From: Actinobacteria bacterium UBA5176
GTDB lineage: Bacteria > Actinomycetota > UBA4738
Length of the DNA: 30,993 nucleotides
Reading direction: 5' to 3'
Assembly: GCA_002413305.1 (NCBI GenBank)
Contig: DHWS01000113.1
Coordinates: 1 to 30,993 of the forward strand
Positions 6,678 through 13,410 of this stretch are shown here, piece after piece. Made by a program: the position numbers and the translations under genes. Positions within the stretch are counted from its first letter, which is position 1, and each line of letters opens with the position of its first letter. Below the pieces are notes generated by a model. That model was not told the origin of the DNA, searched no databases, and was given only the letters and a program-made list of their open reading frames with translations.

Positions 6678-6695
6678 GTCAAACTGAGACACCAC
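6678..6695 (-). repeat. Right terminal inverted repeat
   Basis: GTCAAACTGAGACACCAC, the reverse complement of the left repeat with one mismatch. It lies just upstream of the acetyltransferase start, so it could also supply part of its promoter. Confidence 0.6.
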
Positions 6696-6703
6696 GGGAC
6701 CCT

Positions 6704-6741
6704 CCTTCCACGTTGTGTCGCCCGGTGCGATACGTGGAAGG
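6704..6741. repeat. Perfect 10-bp inverted repeat
   Basis: CCTTCCACGT (6704-6713) and ACGTGGAAGG (6732-6741) can form a stem with an 18-base loop, nine bases outside the right terminal repeat. It could be a regulator site or a remnant of an older element end. No gene is convincing in 6696-6920. Confidence 0.5.
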
Positions 6742-6920
6742 GTTCGGCCTCGAGGCCGAGACATCCTGCGCTTGGGTCGATGGGGCGCGCTGAGTGAGTC
6801 AGAGAGCTAAGCCTCCTCAGGGCTCCGCCTTCGTCTCGCATGATGCGAAGGGCTGCTCCAGCATCTGATCCACGGAATCCTTCGCTTGCCCGCCAGGTCG
6901 AGGGCGTCTAGGCGAAGAGG

Positions 6921-7238
6921 CTAGTCGCCCCGAGGCTGACGACTCTTCGCCCGCCTCCGCCGTTGGTCTTCGGCCGCGTACCTCAGGCAATATCGGGTCC
7001 CGTTCTTGCGGCTGTATGTGTTGGCCTCGTCGAACGGATGGCCCCGCGGGCACTTGGTCGGACGGCCCCTCCTCTTGGGGTGGAGCGTCGGCTTTCGGCC
7101 TGCCCGCCGCGAGGCGGCAACCCACCGGTCGAACAGCGCCGAAAACGCCTGGGACGTGTCGGCGCTCTCTGTGAGGATGCCGGCCAGGACGCGGTCGCCC
7201 AGCTCCAGCTCAAGGGACCTCAGCTCCGGAACGCTCAT
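6921..7238 (-). CDS. Zinc-ribbon protein of phage/mobile-element type, one ligand lost
   Basis: The 105-residue protein has a helical N-terminus (residues 5-45) and a basic linker. It ends in a CPRGHPFDEANTY motif (Cys63, His67) and YCLRY (Cys84, Tyr87). Actinobacteriophage proteins, often annotated as HNH or zinc-finger proteins, share CPxGHxxDxxNTY followed by CxxC. Here the last cysteine position is tyrosine, so the metal site is probably incomplete. The C-terminus is strongly basic and may bind nucleic acid. The start is ATG at 7238-7236, with a GGAG about ten bases before it. It stands alone and fits the decayed-island context. Confidence 0.5.
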   Translation of the reverse strand: MSVPELRSLELELGDRVLAGILTESADTSQAFSALFDRWVAASRRAGRKPTLHPKRRGRPTKCPRGHPFDEANTYSRKNGTRYCLRYAAEDQRRRRAKSRQPRGD

Positions 7239-7702
7239 CCGCTCGCGGCTCCCCTTCCAACGGTCAAGGCTTCCGTTTGCGCGGAGAGTGGTCGCCAGCG
7301 ACCGCTCCGCCTAAGGGAACGCTCAGTCAGGCAAAGCTCCTGAGCGTTCAGCGAACCTTGGGGGGTAGAGCCAAACGCCCAGGAGGTCTTCTTACGAGGG
7401 GGGTTTCGGTTGCCCTCCCTGATCCTGCCAGGGACGCTTACTCTGCCGACGCCATCGACGCCAACGACGACGCAGCCGGCGCAGAGGATTCATGGGACCG
7501 ACCCTACCATGAGGCGCGTCATGCATAGGAGTGCCATGACAAGAACATCTTGACGCGAAAACGGCGTTCCCTTCATGCAACACATCGCAAGACAAACCCC
7601 CTGTTACGGGCTGTCATGGAGGGGGATGGGCCACCGGGAAACCGCAGGTCAGGTCAGAGCGCTTTCTCCTCCGTCCACTCCTCCCAAGCCCACGCGGGGG
7701 CG
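7239..7702. other. Intergenic stretch bounding the island, no convincing gene
   Basis: Frames here are compositionally odd and unsupported, for example an Arg/Trp-rich minus-strand one at 7392-7595. The inverted repeat at 7317-7349 is the only clear structure. This gap separates the degraded island from ordinary chromosomal genes. Confidence 0.4.
7317..7349. repeat. Perfect 10-bp inverted repeat
   Basis: GAACGCTCAG (7317-7326) and CTGAGCGTTC (7340-7349) around a 13-base spacer. It lies 79-111 bases upstream of the zinc-ribbon gene start and could be its operator. There is no T-run on either strand to support a terminator. Confidence 0.5.
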
Positions 7703-8110
7703 TCAGGCTGCCGGGGCGACCTCCGCCGTGCAGAACGCGCAGCGCCGCGCTGCTCTGGGGATGCTGCTCAGGCATTCGGGGCACTCACGCGTGGTCGACT
7801 CGACCTCGGGCTCCGTCCTGCGGGCGATCAATGCGTTGATGGGCTTGACCACGAAGAAGAAGACCACGGCTGCGATGGTGATGAAGCTGATGACGAAGTT
7901 GATGAAGTCGCCGTACAGGAACGTGCTCTTGTGGATGGTGAAGGTGAGCGTGCCGAAGTCGTGCGATCCGAAGATGGCGGCGATCAACGGGGTGAGGAGG
8001 TCCTTGACCAGCGCGGTCACCACGCTGCCGAACGCCACGCCGATGACCACCGCGATGGCCAGGTCGACGACGTTGCCTCGAAGTAGGAACGCCTTGAAGT
8101 CGTTGAGCAT
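7703..8110 (-). CDS. mscL: Large-conductance mechanosensitive channel MscL with C-terminal zinc ribbon
   Basis: MscL forms a homopentameric inner-membrane channel that opens under membrane tension and releases solutes after hypo-osmotic shock. The typical N-terminus FKAFLLRGNVVDLAIAVVIG (residues 5-24) leads into TM1 with its pore-lining Gly/Ala pattern. A periplasmic loop (about 45-66) and TM2 (about 67-90) follow. After TM2 the protein departs from the usual short cytoplasmic helix and ends in a rubredoxin-like zinc ribbon, Cys110-x2-Cys113 and Cys124-x2-Cys127. The ATG at 8110-8108 is preceded by GGGGAAGAG. It runs in the same direction as the acetyltransferase gene 75 bases upstream. Very confident. 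Confidence 0.93.
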   Translation of the reverse strand: MLNDFKAFLLRGNVVDLAIAVVIGVAFGSVVTALVKDLLTPLIAAIFGSHDFGTLTFTIHKSTFLYGDFINFVISFITIAAVVFFFVVKPINALIARRTEPEVESTTRECPECLSSIPRAARRCAFCTAEVAPAA

Positions 8111-8185
8111 CTCTTCCCCTTTGTCGCAAGTTGCCTGAGCAGGACACTAGCCCCGCCGCAGGGTGTCTGACTAGGCCTCGGACTG

Positions 8186-8691
8186 TCACGTGAGAGTTCG
8201 CTCCATGAACACCCAATGAGCCTTGTACTCGTCGGGATCTCGCTCTCGGGATACGGCCCGATGTCCATGAACCCACTGGCGCGATACAGGCCGTGGGCGG
8301 CCGTCATGAAGTCCGGGCTGTCGAGCCTGACACGCTCGTATCCGGAGAGCCGGGCAGCTGCGAGCAGCTGGTCGAGCAACGCCCGACCCACGCCGGCGCC
8401 ACGATGGGACGGTTGGACGTACATCCGCTTGATCTCAGCCGTGTCGGGCCCGATCCTCCGCATGCACGCCGTGCCCACGGCCGCGTCCCCCTCGAAGGCC
8501 AAGAGGAGGCGACCGTCGGGCGGCTGGAACTTGGCCGTGCTTGCGAGGTCATGCTCCACGGCCTCCCGGACCGGAAGCCGAAAACCGTACCTCGACTCGA
8601 GTCCGTCGTTGCCCCAGGTGAGGTACTCGAGCCACAAGCGCCCAACGGCGTCCAGGTCCGCAGGCAGGTCGGCCTCTCGGATATCCGCCAC
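8186..8691 (-). CDS. GNAT acetyltransferase, probable C-terminal frameshift
   Basis: A GNAT-fold acetyltransferase starting at GTG 8691-8689 (VADIREADLP). The acetyl-CoA loop is HRGAGVGRALLDQLL, preceded by the strand EIKRMYVQP and followed by LYRASGFMDIGPYPESEIP, typical of the family. After that point the frame runs on as unlikely protein across the intergenic gap and into mscL, ending at 8017. Shifting by one base at the CCC run (8234-8236) instead gives EYKAHWVFMERTLT and a stop at 8186-8188, which is exactly the conserved family ending. One C therefore appears to be missing. This is either a real mutation or a sequence error. Coordinates given here assume the corrected frame. The substrate is unknown. 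Confidence 0.72.
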
Positions 8692-8716
8692 TGGCCGCTT
8701 GCGGCGATCGGTCGTG

Positions 8717-8995
8717 TCAGAAGTGCGCCACGACCTCGCGCACCTCGACCGAGCTGAAGGTGATGAAATCCGGTCGAGGCTGGTTCGGGATCATATCCGC
8801 AGCCGCTCCCGCGGCTTCCTCGTTCTCGAACAGCACCACTGAGGTACCGTTCTGGCCATCGCTCGAACGCATCCAGTACCCCGAGATCACTCCCGGCGCC
8901 TGCTTCACCATCGGGACGACGGTGCCATCAAGTTGTGCCTGGGCATCTTCATCGTGGCCAGGCTCAATGGTTACGCTGACTAGAAGCGCGTGCAT
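8717..8995 (-). CDS. ABM/dimeric ferredoxin-like-fold protein
   Basis: This 92-residue protein has the pattern of small dimeric alpha-beta barrel proteins (antibiotic biosynthesis monooxygenase-like). It begins with a strand HALLVSVTIEPG, has a helix ending in VVPMVKQAPGV, the strand SGYWMRS, then TSVVLFENEEAAGAAADMI and a last strand EVREVVAHF. Members range from monooxygenases to heme-binding and purely structural proteins, and no catalytic residues can be assigned. ATG at 8995-8993 has GGAGG five bases upstream. It lies 25 bases ahead of the acetyltransferase in the same direction, so the two are probably cotranscribed. Confidence 0.65.
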   Translation of the reverse strand: MHALLVSVTIEPGHDEDAQAQLDGTVVPMVKQAPGVISGYWMRSSDGQNGTSVVLFENEEAAGAAADMIPNQPRPDFITFSSVEVREVVAHF

Positions 8996-9150
8996 GCCGA
9001 CCTCCCCGCCATCTCAGTCAGGACCCCGATAGCCCCGAATGCAATACCGGACTCTAGTGGAATCTGGACCTCCTTGCCGATCGGGCGCGAACGGCACGGT
9101 GGGCCGTTACGACGAGCCGACGACAGATCTGTCGCGTGTCGGCGGTCAGC

Positions 9151-9702
9151 TCAGAGAGGGTCGATGGGCCGTTCCATCGTGACCCCCTCGAGGGTCGCGC
9201 CGTCGGGCATGGTGACCACGAACCGCTCGACCTCGTGAAAGCCGAAGGCGCGATACAGCGGGACGCCGGGCAGCGTCGCCCCCAGGTCAAGCCGCTGGAA
9301 CCCCTCGGAGCGCGCGGCGTCGTGGCCGGCTTCGAGGATCGCCCTGCCGAGCCCCCGCCGGGTCCAATCGGGGCGTATGAACATCGCCCGTATGTGGGCC
9401 GCCTCGGTGCGGGGGTCGAGGAAGCGGTCGTCGCCTTCGTGGTCGCCCGAACCGACGTAGAGCCGGCCTCGGCGGCTCCAGCCTCCGCACCCGACGATCT
9501 CGCCGCCGACATCGTGGACGAAGTACGTGCCGTCGGAGATCAGCGTTGGGTCGACGTGGGCGACATGCACCGCCGCGCTGGCCGTCTGACGCTCGTCATA
9601 GAACTGCGGGAACAGCTCGAGCACCGACGCCCGCATCACCTCAGCGATCGCGTCGATATCAGCGTCGGCGGCGACGGGCAGGACCGGACCAGCGAGCTTC
9701 AC
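9151..9702 (-). CDS. GNAT-family N-acetyltransferase
   Basis: A 183-residue GNAT protein. Family features are the N-terminal ADIDAIAEVMRASVLELFPQ, the strand AHIRAMFIRPDW, the acetyl-CoA loop TRRGLGRAILEAG and the late YRAFGFHEVERF. The substrate is not predictable. I chose the GTG at 9702-9700 because a GAGGGCGG lies at proper distance and the family alignment starts soon after. The open frame continues to 9804 but that extension is Arg-rich and shadow-like. It resembles GNATs that acetylate small amines or antibiotics. No partner gene is close by. Confidence 0.75.
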   Translation of the reverse strand: MKLAGPVLPVAADADIDAIAEVMRASVLELFPQFYDERQTASAAVHVAHVDPTLISDGTYFVHDVGGEIVGCGGWSRRGRLYVGSGDHEGDDRFLDPRTEAAHIRAMFIRPDWTRRGLGRAILEAGHDAARSEGFQRLDLGATLPGVPLYRAFGFHEVERFVVTMPDGATLEGVTMERPIDPL

Positions 9703-9871
9703 GATGAACCGCCCTCGTCGGCCAAAGGCCACGACGCGATGCGCGTCCTGGCCCCGACATCGCGCCATGATGCCCGTTCTGGTGCTCGCGCGCCACGTGC
9801 TCACGAGCGCGCCTCCGACAATTCAACCGCTCAGGTCGCGCCCGCGGCAGCCACCATTCTTGGGCGACAGA

Positions 9872-10675
9872 TCACGAGCTTCGACCCGGGGCCACCCACA
9901 GCCGGTACCCCTCCTCGTCCTGGGTCGAAGCCACCCCCGCGTCCGCCAGGTCCTCGAGCGCCCCAACGGCCTCGGTTTTCCGCCATCCCAGCGCGCCCGT
10001 GACGTCGGCAGCCGAGAGCTCTCGGGCGGAGTTCAGGAGCTTCGCGACGATCCGCCGCCGGGCTTCCTCCGGTGACGGCAGGTCGACCAGATGGACCGAG
10101 CAGCGCCGTGCCAGCAGATCGTAGGCACCGGCCGGCCAGCCCTGGTCCTGCTCGCGCGACCCGGCCCGGGTGAGCACCAGCATCCGCTCCAGCGATTCGA
10201 CCGCAGCCTTGACCCGCTTCCGGTCCGGGGTCTCCAGCGCCCGGTGGAGTTCCGGCGCGGTGCTGACCCCATCCTGCAGGACGGCCTCGGCCACGTCGCG
10301 CTCCAGGGGCGACAGATCCTCGACCGAGCGGAAGTCCTCCGGCCCGCCCGGCCGGCCCGTCAGGGCGTACAACGAGCCGATCAGGCCGAACGAGACCAGC
10401 GAGAGCCGTCCCGCCACGTGCTTGCCGGCCACCGTGAGGCCGCGCCCGGGGAGTTCGTCCTTCCACGCCCACACCCGGTCCATCTGCGGGGTGAACGAGA
10501 CGAACACCCCGTCCTCGTCGCGGACCGCCCATTCGACCGGGCGGGGCCCGGCCACGGCCTCCCACAGCGACGGCAGGACCACGTCCTCCTTCGGGAAGAC
10601 CAGCGCGACTCCGGACCGGTCGACGAAGGCGGCCGCCGACCTGAGCGTTCGGGCAGGCGTTCGGGCGGAGGGCAT
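9872..10675 (-). CDS. AlkZ-related winged-helix protein
   Basis: A 267-residue soluble protein that I relate, from memory of family patterns, to the AlkZ/YcaQ-related group: LPSLWEAVAG (residues 34-43), FVSFTPQMDRVWAWKDELP (58-76), LSLVSFGLIGSLYALTG (91-107) and winged-helix-like segments in the second half (LHRALETPDRKRVKAAVESLE and DVTGALGWRKTEAVGALEDL-like stretches). AlkZ is a DNA glycosylase that unhooks interstrand crosslinks and alkylated bases. Its QxD/QxQ catalytic motif is not evident here, so this member may bind DNA without glycosylase activity. It is transcribed divergently from the 10804 gene. The assignment is moderate. Confidence 0.5.
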   Translation of the reverse strand: MPSARTPARTLRSAAAFVDRSGVALVFPKEDVVLPSLWEAVAGPRPVEWAVRDEDGVFVSFTPQMDRVWAWKDELPGRGLTVAGKHVAGRLSLVSFGLIGSLYALTGRPGGPEDFRSVEDLSPLERDVAEAVLQDGVSTAPELHRALETPDRKRVKAAVESLERMLVLTRAGSREQDQGWPAGAYDLLARRCSVHLVDLPSPEEARRRIVAKLLNSARELSAADVTGALGWRKTEAVGALEDLADAGVASTQDEEGYRLWVAPGRSS

Positions 10676-10730
10676 CGGCCCTGAGTTTCCGACGGCGGCG
10701 CTGACCTGCGCAACCGTCGCTGTCGCGAGC

Positions 10731-10763
10731 TTGACAGCGCGTCGGGGCCCGCCGTTTGATACT
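10731..10763 (+). promoter_or_regulatory. Probable sigma-70-type promoter for the 10804 gene
   Basis: A perfect -35 TTGACA (10731-10736) is followed after 18 bases by TTTGAT (10755-10760). GATACT (10758-10763) is an alternative with a long spacer. The leader to the GTG at 10804 would be about 35-40 bases and holds GAGGAGG. Confidence 0.55.
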
Positions 10764-10803
10764 GACGGGACAGCCCCAACCCGTGGGCGCCGAGGAGGTC
10801 CGA

Positions 10804-11610
10804 GTGAGCGGTTCAGGGGAAGCGGCGACGACGACGTCCGGAGGCACGAAGTCCCTGGGCGAGCAGCGGCTCGGCATCATCCATTCCGGCAGCCGGTACG
10901 TGTTCGGCTTCGGGCCCGACTTCTACGGGATCTGGGACGAGATGGCGCCGGGGGAGAAGCCGCTCGAACGCTTCGACACCAGCCAGGAGGGGCGGGTGGC
11001 CGGCTGGCAGCGGTACCTGGAGCTCGACCCCGCGGCGGCGGACTTCGTGCCCAGCTGGATGGTCCCACCGCACGTCGAAGGCCCGAAGCGGCGACGCTGG
11101 ATCGCCTGGGCGATCGCCGCCGGCGTCGTGGCGATCGCGATCGTGGCCATCGTGGTGTTCGGCGGGGGGAAGAAGAAGGCGAACGTGGTCGTCGTCCGCC
11201 CGCAGGACAAGGAGGCCAAGCTGACCGTCACCGGCGACCTCTCGGCCACCGGCACGTTGACCCAGAAGAGCTTCACCGCCCAGGGGATCGACCAGGGCCT
11301 GCCGCTCCTCAGCGGGGATTGGACCGGGAACGGTCTCGAACTCAAGATCAGGCTGGTGGGCCCTCATCGTGGCGACAACCTGACGGGTGGCTTCCGGCAG
11401 AACATCGTCGATATCATCCTCAGCGGCGCCAACAGCCCCACGACGGAATCGTTCCAATCCAACGCGGGGGCTCCCGGCGACTGCGTCATCCACGTCGCCT
11501 CTTTCGGGTCCAGCGGGATGAAGGGCAACCTCAGCTGCACGGGCGTCGAATCGTCCGCCGGCAAGACGATCGAGGTGAAGGGGACGTTCGCCATCTCTGC
11601 CTCGACGTAG
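10804..11610 (+). CDS. Membrane-anchored protein with HSG/IWD domain
   Basis: The 268-residue protein has three parts. Residues 23-76 form the recurrent HSG/IWD domain (IIHSGSRYVFGFG, FYGIWDE, GWQRYLEL), shared with the genes at 12098 and 18794. Residues ~98-120 are a single membrane helix flanked by RRR and KKK. Residues ~125-268 are a beta-rich domain with tandem-looking GDLSATGTLT and MKGNLSCTG-type strands that is probably outside the cell. No zinc ribbon is present, unlike its two relatives. The GTG start is chosen because GAGGAGG precedes it by five bases; 16 further codons upstream are unlikely. The function is unknown. The layout, a cytosolic recognition domain joined to an external domain, suggests a sensor or anchor. 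Confidence 0.7.
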   Translation: MSGSGEAATTTSGGTKSLGEQRLGIIHSGSRYVFGFGPDFYGIWDEMAPGEKPLERFDTSQEGRVAGWQRYLELDPAAADFVPSWMVPPHVEGPKRRRWIAWAIAAGVVAIAIVAIVVFGGGKKKANVVVVRPQDKEAKLTVTGDLSATGTLTQKSFTAQGIDQGLPLLSGDWTGNGLELKIRLVGPHRGDNLTGGFRQNIVDIILSGANSPTTESFQSNAGAPGDCVIHVASFGSSGMKGNLSCTGVESSAGKTIEVKGTFAISAST

Positions 11611-11619
11611 GGGGCGAGG

Positions 11620-12051
11620 GTGAAGACCTATCCCTCGGATGACGGGAAGGCCGCGTTCGGCGCCCTGGCCCGTGGCGAAGACGTGGTGGAGGGCCTGAAC
11701 CAGGCGGTGGCGGAGCTCGGCATCCGGGCCGCCACGGTGCAGTTGATCGGCGGGCTCGACGAGGCCGTGCTCGGGTACTTCGACGAAGAGCTCGCCGACT
11801 ACGTCGTGGCCCGCACCGGTCACGTGGAGATCGCCGCCGGGCTTGGCAACGTATCCATGCGGGAGGACGGGGTGCCGTTCCTCCATCTGCACCTCACGGT
11901 GTCGGGCAGGGATGGCTCGTGCACCGGCGGCCACGCGATGGAGGGATGCCGGGCCTACGTCGTCGAGGCGTACGTACGCCGGCTGGACGGTGAGCCGCCC
12001 GTCCGCCAGCCGGTTCCGGGGATCCCGCTGAAGACCTGGCCGGGGGCCTGA
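11620..12051 (+). CDS. PPC/DUF296 domain protein (PD1-like)
   Basis: The 143-residue protein fits the PPC (plant and prokaryote conserved, DUF296) domain throughout. PFLHLHLTVSGRDGSCTGGH (residues 88-107) carries the His pair and downstream His that bind zinc in bacterial members, followed by AYVVEAYVRRLDG. Bacterial PPC proteins are small trimers of uncertain role; DNA binding comes from AT-hooks in plant relatives and none is present here. The GTG start at 11620 has GGGGCGAGG upstream and lies only nine bases after the preceding stop, so it probably shares an mRNA with the 10804 gene. Confidence 0.82.
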   Translation: MKTYPSDDGKAAFGALARGEDVVEGLNQAVAELGIRAATVQLIGGLDEAVLGYFDEELADYVVARTGHVEIAAGLGNVSMREDGVPFLHLHLTVSGRDGSCTGGHAMEGCRAYVVEAYVRRLDGEPPVRQPVPGIPLKTWPGA

Positions 12052-12082
12052 GCCCGGCGCCAGCCTCGAACGCCGGAGCCAT

Positions 12083-12088
12083 TAGGCT
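12083..12088 (+). promoter_or_regulatory. Candidate -10 element of a leaderless or near-leaderless promoter
   Basis: TAGGCT lies nine bases before the ATG at 12098, and no ribosome-binding site separates them convincingly. The same TAnnnT-next-to-start arrangement occurs at pafA and at 28753. Confidence 0.35.
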
Positions 12089-12097
12089 GTTCGAGGT

Positions 12098-12694
12098 ATG
12101 GACGCGACGAAGCGATGCCCGTTCTGTGCGGAACAGATCCCGGAGGATTCGGTCCGATGCCCGTTCTGCCAGACGGACCTGAGCGCGGTACCCTCCGACG
12201 CTCCGCTGCCTCCGGCGCCGGTGCCGACACAACGGGCGGTCGGCGACGGCGCCCTCCAGTTCAGCCATTCCGGCTCGCGGTACCTCCTCGGGTACGGCCC
12301 GACGTTCTTCGGTATCTGGGACCGGCAGGCCCCAGGCGCGCCGATCCAGACGTTCCCGCGCACGGACGAGGGCTGGCGGGACGCGTGGCTCACGTACCGG
12401 CAGATCGAGCAGACCTTCGTGCCGGTCTCGGTGGGGCCGGGCGAGAGAGGCTCCGGAACGGTCGGTGCTGGGGCCGTTGGCGGTCCGGGCGGGGCCCGTG
12501 AGGAACGGCCCGTCCGGCGCGTATCCGGCTGGTGGTGGGTCCTGCCGATCGTGTTCGCGCTGCTGGGGGGCGTGATCGCGTACTTCGGTGTGCGGGACCG
12601 GGACGGGCGCAAGGCCCGGGCCATGCTGCTCACGGGCATCGCCCTGAGCGTCGTGAACGTCCTGCTGTTCCTGTCCTCCTCGTCGCCCCGGTGA
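12098..12694 (+). CDS. Zinc-ribbon, HSG/IWD domain, two-helix membrane protein
   Basis: The 198-residue protein starts with a zinc ribbon (CPFC at 7-10 and CPFC at 21-24). After a Pro-rich linker comes the HSG/IWD domain at 53-105 (FSHSGSRYLLGYG, FFGIWDRQAPG, FPRTDEGW). A Gly-rich linker leads to two membrane helices (about 145-165 and 175-195) with a charged turn RDRDGRKAR between them. Zinc ribbon and HSG domain should both face the cytosol. No enzyme motif is visible. It has the same order of domains as the 18794-19759 protein with a shorter membrane part. The function is unknown. Start, frame and domain boundaries are well supported. Confidence 0.75.
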   Translation: MDATKRCPFCAEQIPEDSVRCPFCQTDLSAVPSDAPLPPAPVPTQRAVGDGALQFSHSGSRYLLGYGPTFFGIWDRQAPGAPIQTFPRTDEGWRDAWLTYRQIEQTFVPVSVGPGERGSGTVGAGAVGGPGGAREERPVRRVSGWWWVLPIVFALLGGVIAYFGVRDRDGRKARAMLLTGIALSVVNVLLFLSSSSPR

Positions 12695-12719
12695 CGGTTC
12701 GATCCTCGGCCGCCGCGCG

Positions 12720-13310
12720 GTGATCATCGGCATGCGGCATTCCCGGGTGGCGAACCCCGAAGGCCTCGTCTACGCCCGCCTTCCGGACTTCCACCTGTCC
12801 GAAGAGGGTCGCCTTGACGTCGAAGCGCTGTCCGAGCTGCTGGCGGGGGCGCCCGTCACGGCGGTGTACGCCAGTCCGCTCGACCGGGCCCGGGAGACCG
12901 CGGAGATCCTGGCCCGCCCGCACGGCCTGGAGGTGATCCTGGACGATCGGCTGCTCGAGTGGTCGTTCTGGGTTCGGTGGCAGGGCATACCGTGGAGCCG
13001 GATCCGCGATCGCGACCCCGCGCTCCTGGCGGCCTACGGGACCAGCCCGCCCACCGTTCCTGACCAGGACTCGCTTGAGCGGTGCGGCGCGGGGGTGCTG
13101 GCGTGGGCGGCAGAAGGGGAGCGCCTCCACCCCGACGGCCTGGTGCTGGGGGTGAGCCACGAGGCGCCGCTGGTGGCCGCGCTCTTGGTGGGCAGGGGAG
13201 GCGGGCTTTCGGTCTTCCACTCCACGAACCTGGCCCACTTGGCAGCCGTGCGGCTCCGGCCCGGTCCGCCCGAGGTCGTCGATCTGGTGGCGTGGGCCGC
13301 CACCTACTGA
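12720..13310 (+). CDS. Histidine phosphatase superfamily protein
   Basis: The protein (196 residues) fits the phosphoglycerate-mutase-like histidine phosphatase fold, whose members hydrolyse phosphate esters through a phosphohistidine. The N-terminal motif is MRHSRVAN, so the RHG signature is RHS here. Further support comes from YASPLDRARETAEIL (second arginine), a glutamate in LLEW and the second catalytic histidine in LGVSHEAPL. Members range from phosphoglycerate mutase to broad phosphatases and sugar-phosphate enzymes; the substrate is open. The start is GTG 12720, 25 bases after the previous gene. A later ATG (12732) would begin at the motif itself. Confidence 0.8.
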   Translation: MIIGMRHSRVANPEGLVYARLPDFHLSEEGRLDVEALSELLAGAPVTAVYASPLDRARETAEILARPHGLEVILDDRLLEWSFWVRWQGIPWSRIRDRDPALLAAYGTSPPTVPDQDSLERCGAGVLAWAAEGERLHPDGLVLGVSHEAPLVAALLVGRGGGLSVFHSTNLAHLAAVRLRPGPPEVVDLVAWAATY

Positions 13311-13396
13311 GCGGTCGATTCCACGAGACCTACACGGTCACGCTGGGGGTCCGCCCGCTGCCCTGACCCGGGGGCAAGTCCCGCTTCCCCGTGAGG

Positions 13397-13402
13397 TAGC
13401 CT
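13397..13402 (+). promoter_or_regulatory. Candidate -10 element before the TtuA fusion gene
   Basis: TAGCCT lies eight bases before the ATG at 13411, with no Shine-Dalgarno sequence between, so transcription may start at or next to the start codon. Confidence 0.35.
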
Positions 13403-13410
13403 GTCCGCAT

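Larger units (their letters stand above)
6034..6695. mobile_element. Small element with 18-bp terminal inverted repeats carrying an acetyltransferase gene
   Basis: GTGGTGTCTCAGCTTGAC at 6034-6051 and GTCAAACTGAGACACCAC at 6678-6695 are inverted repeats matching at 17 of 18 positions, 626 bases apart. They bracket exactly one gene, a minus-strand GNAT acetyltransferase whose stop codon lies inside the left repeat. No transposase is present and no target-site duplication is obvious. This looks like a non-autonomous insertion element or a passenger unit mobilised in trans. The repeats are directly visible; the mobility is inference. Confidence 0.55.
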
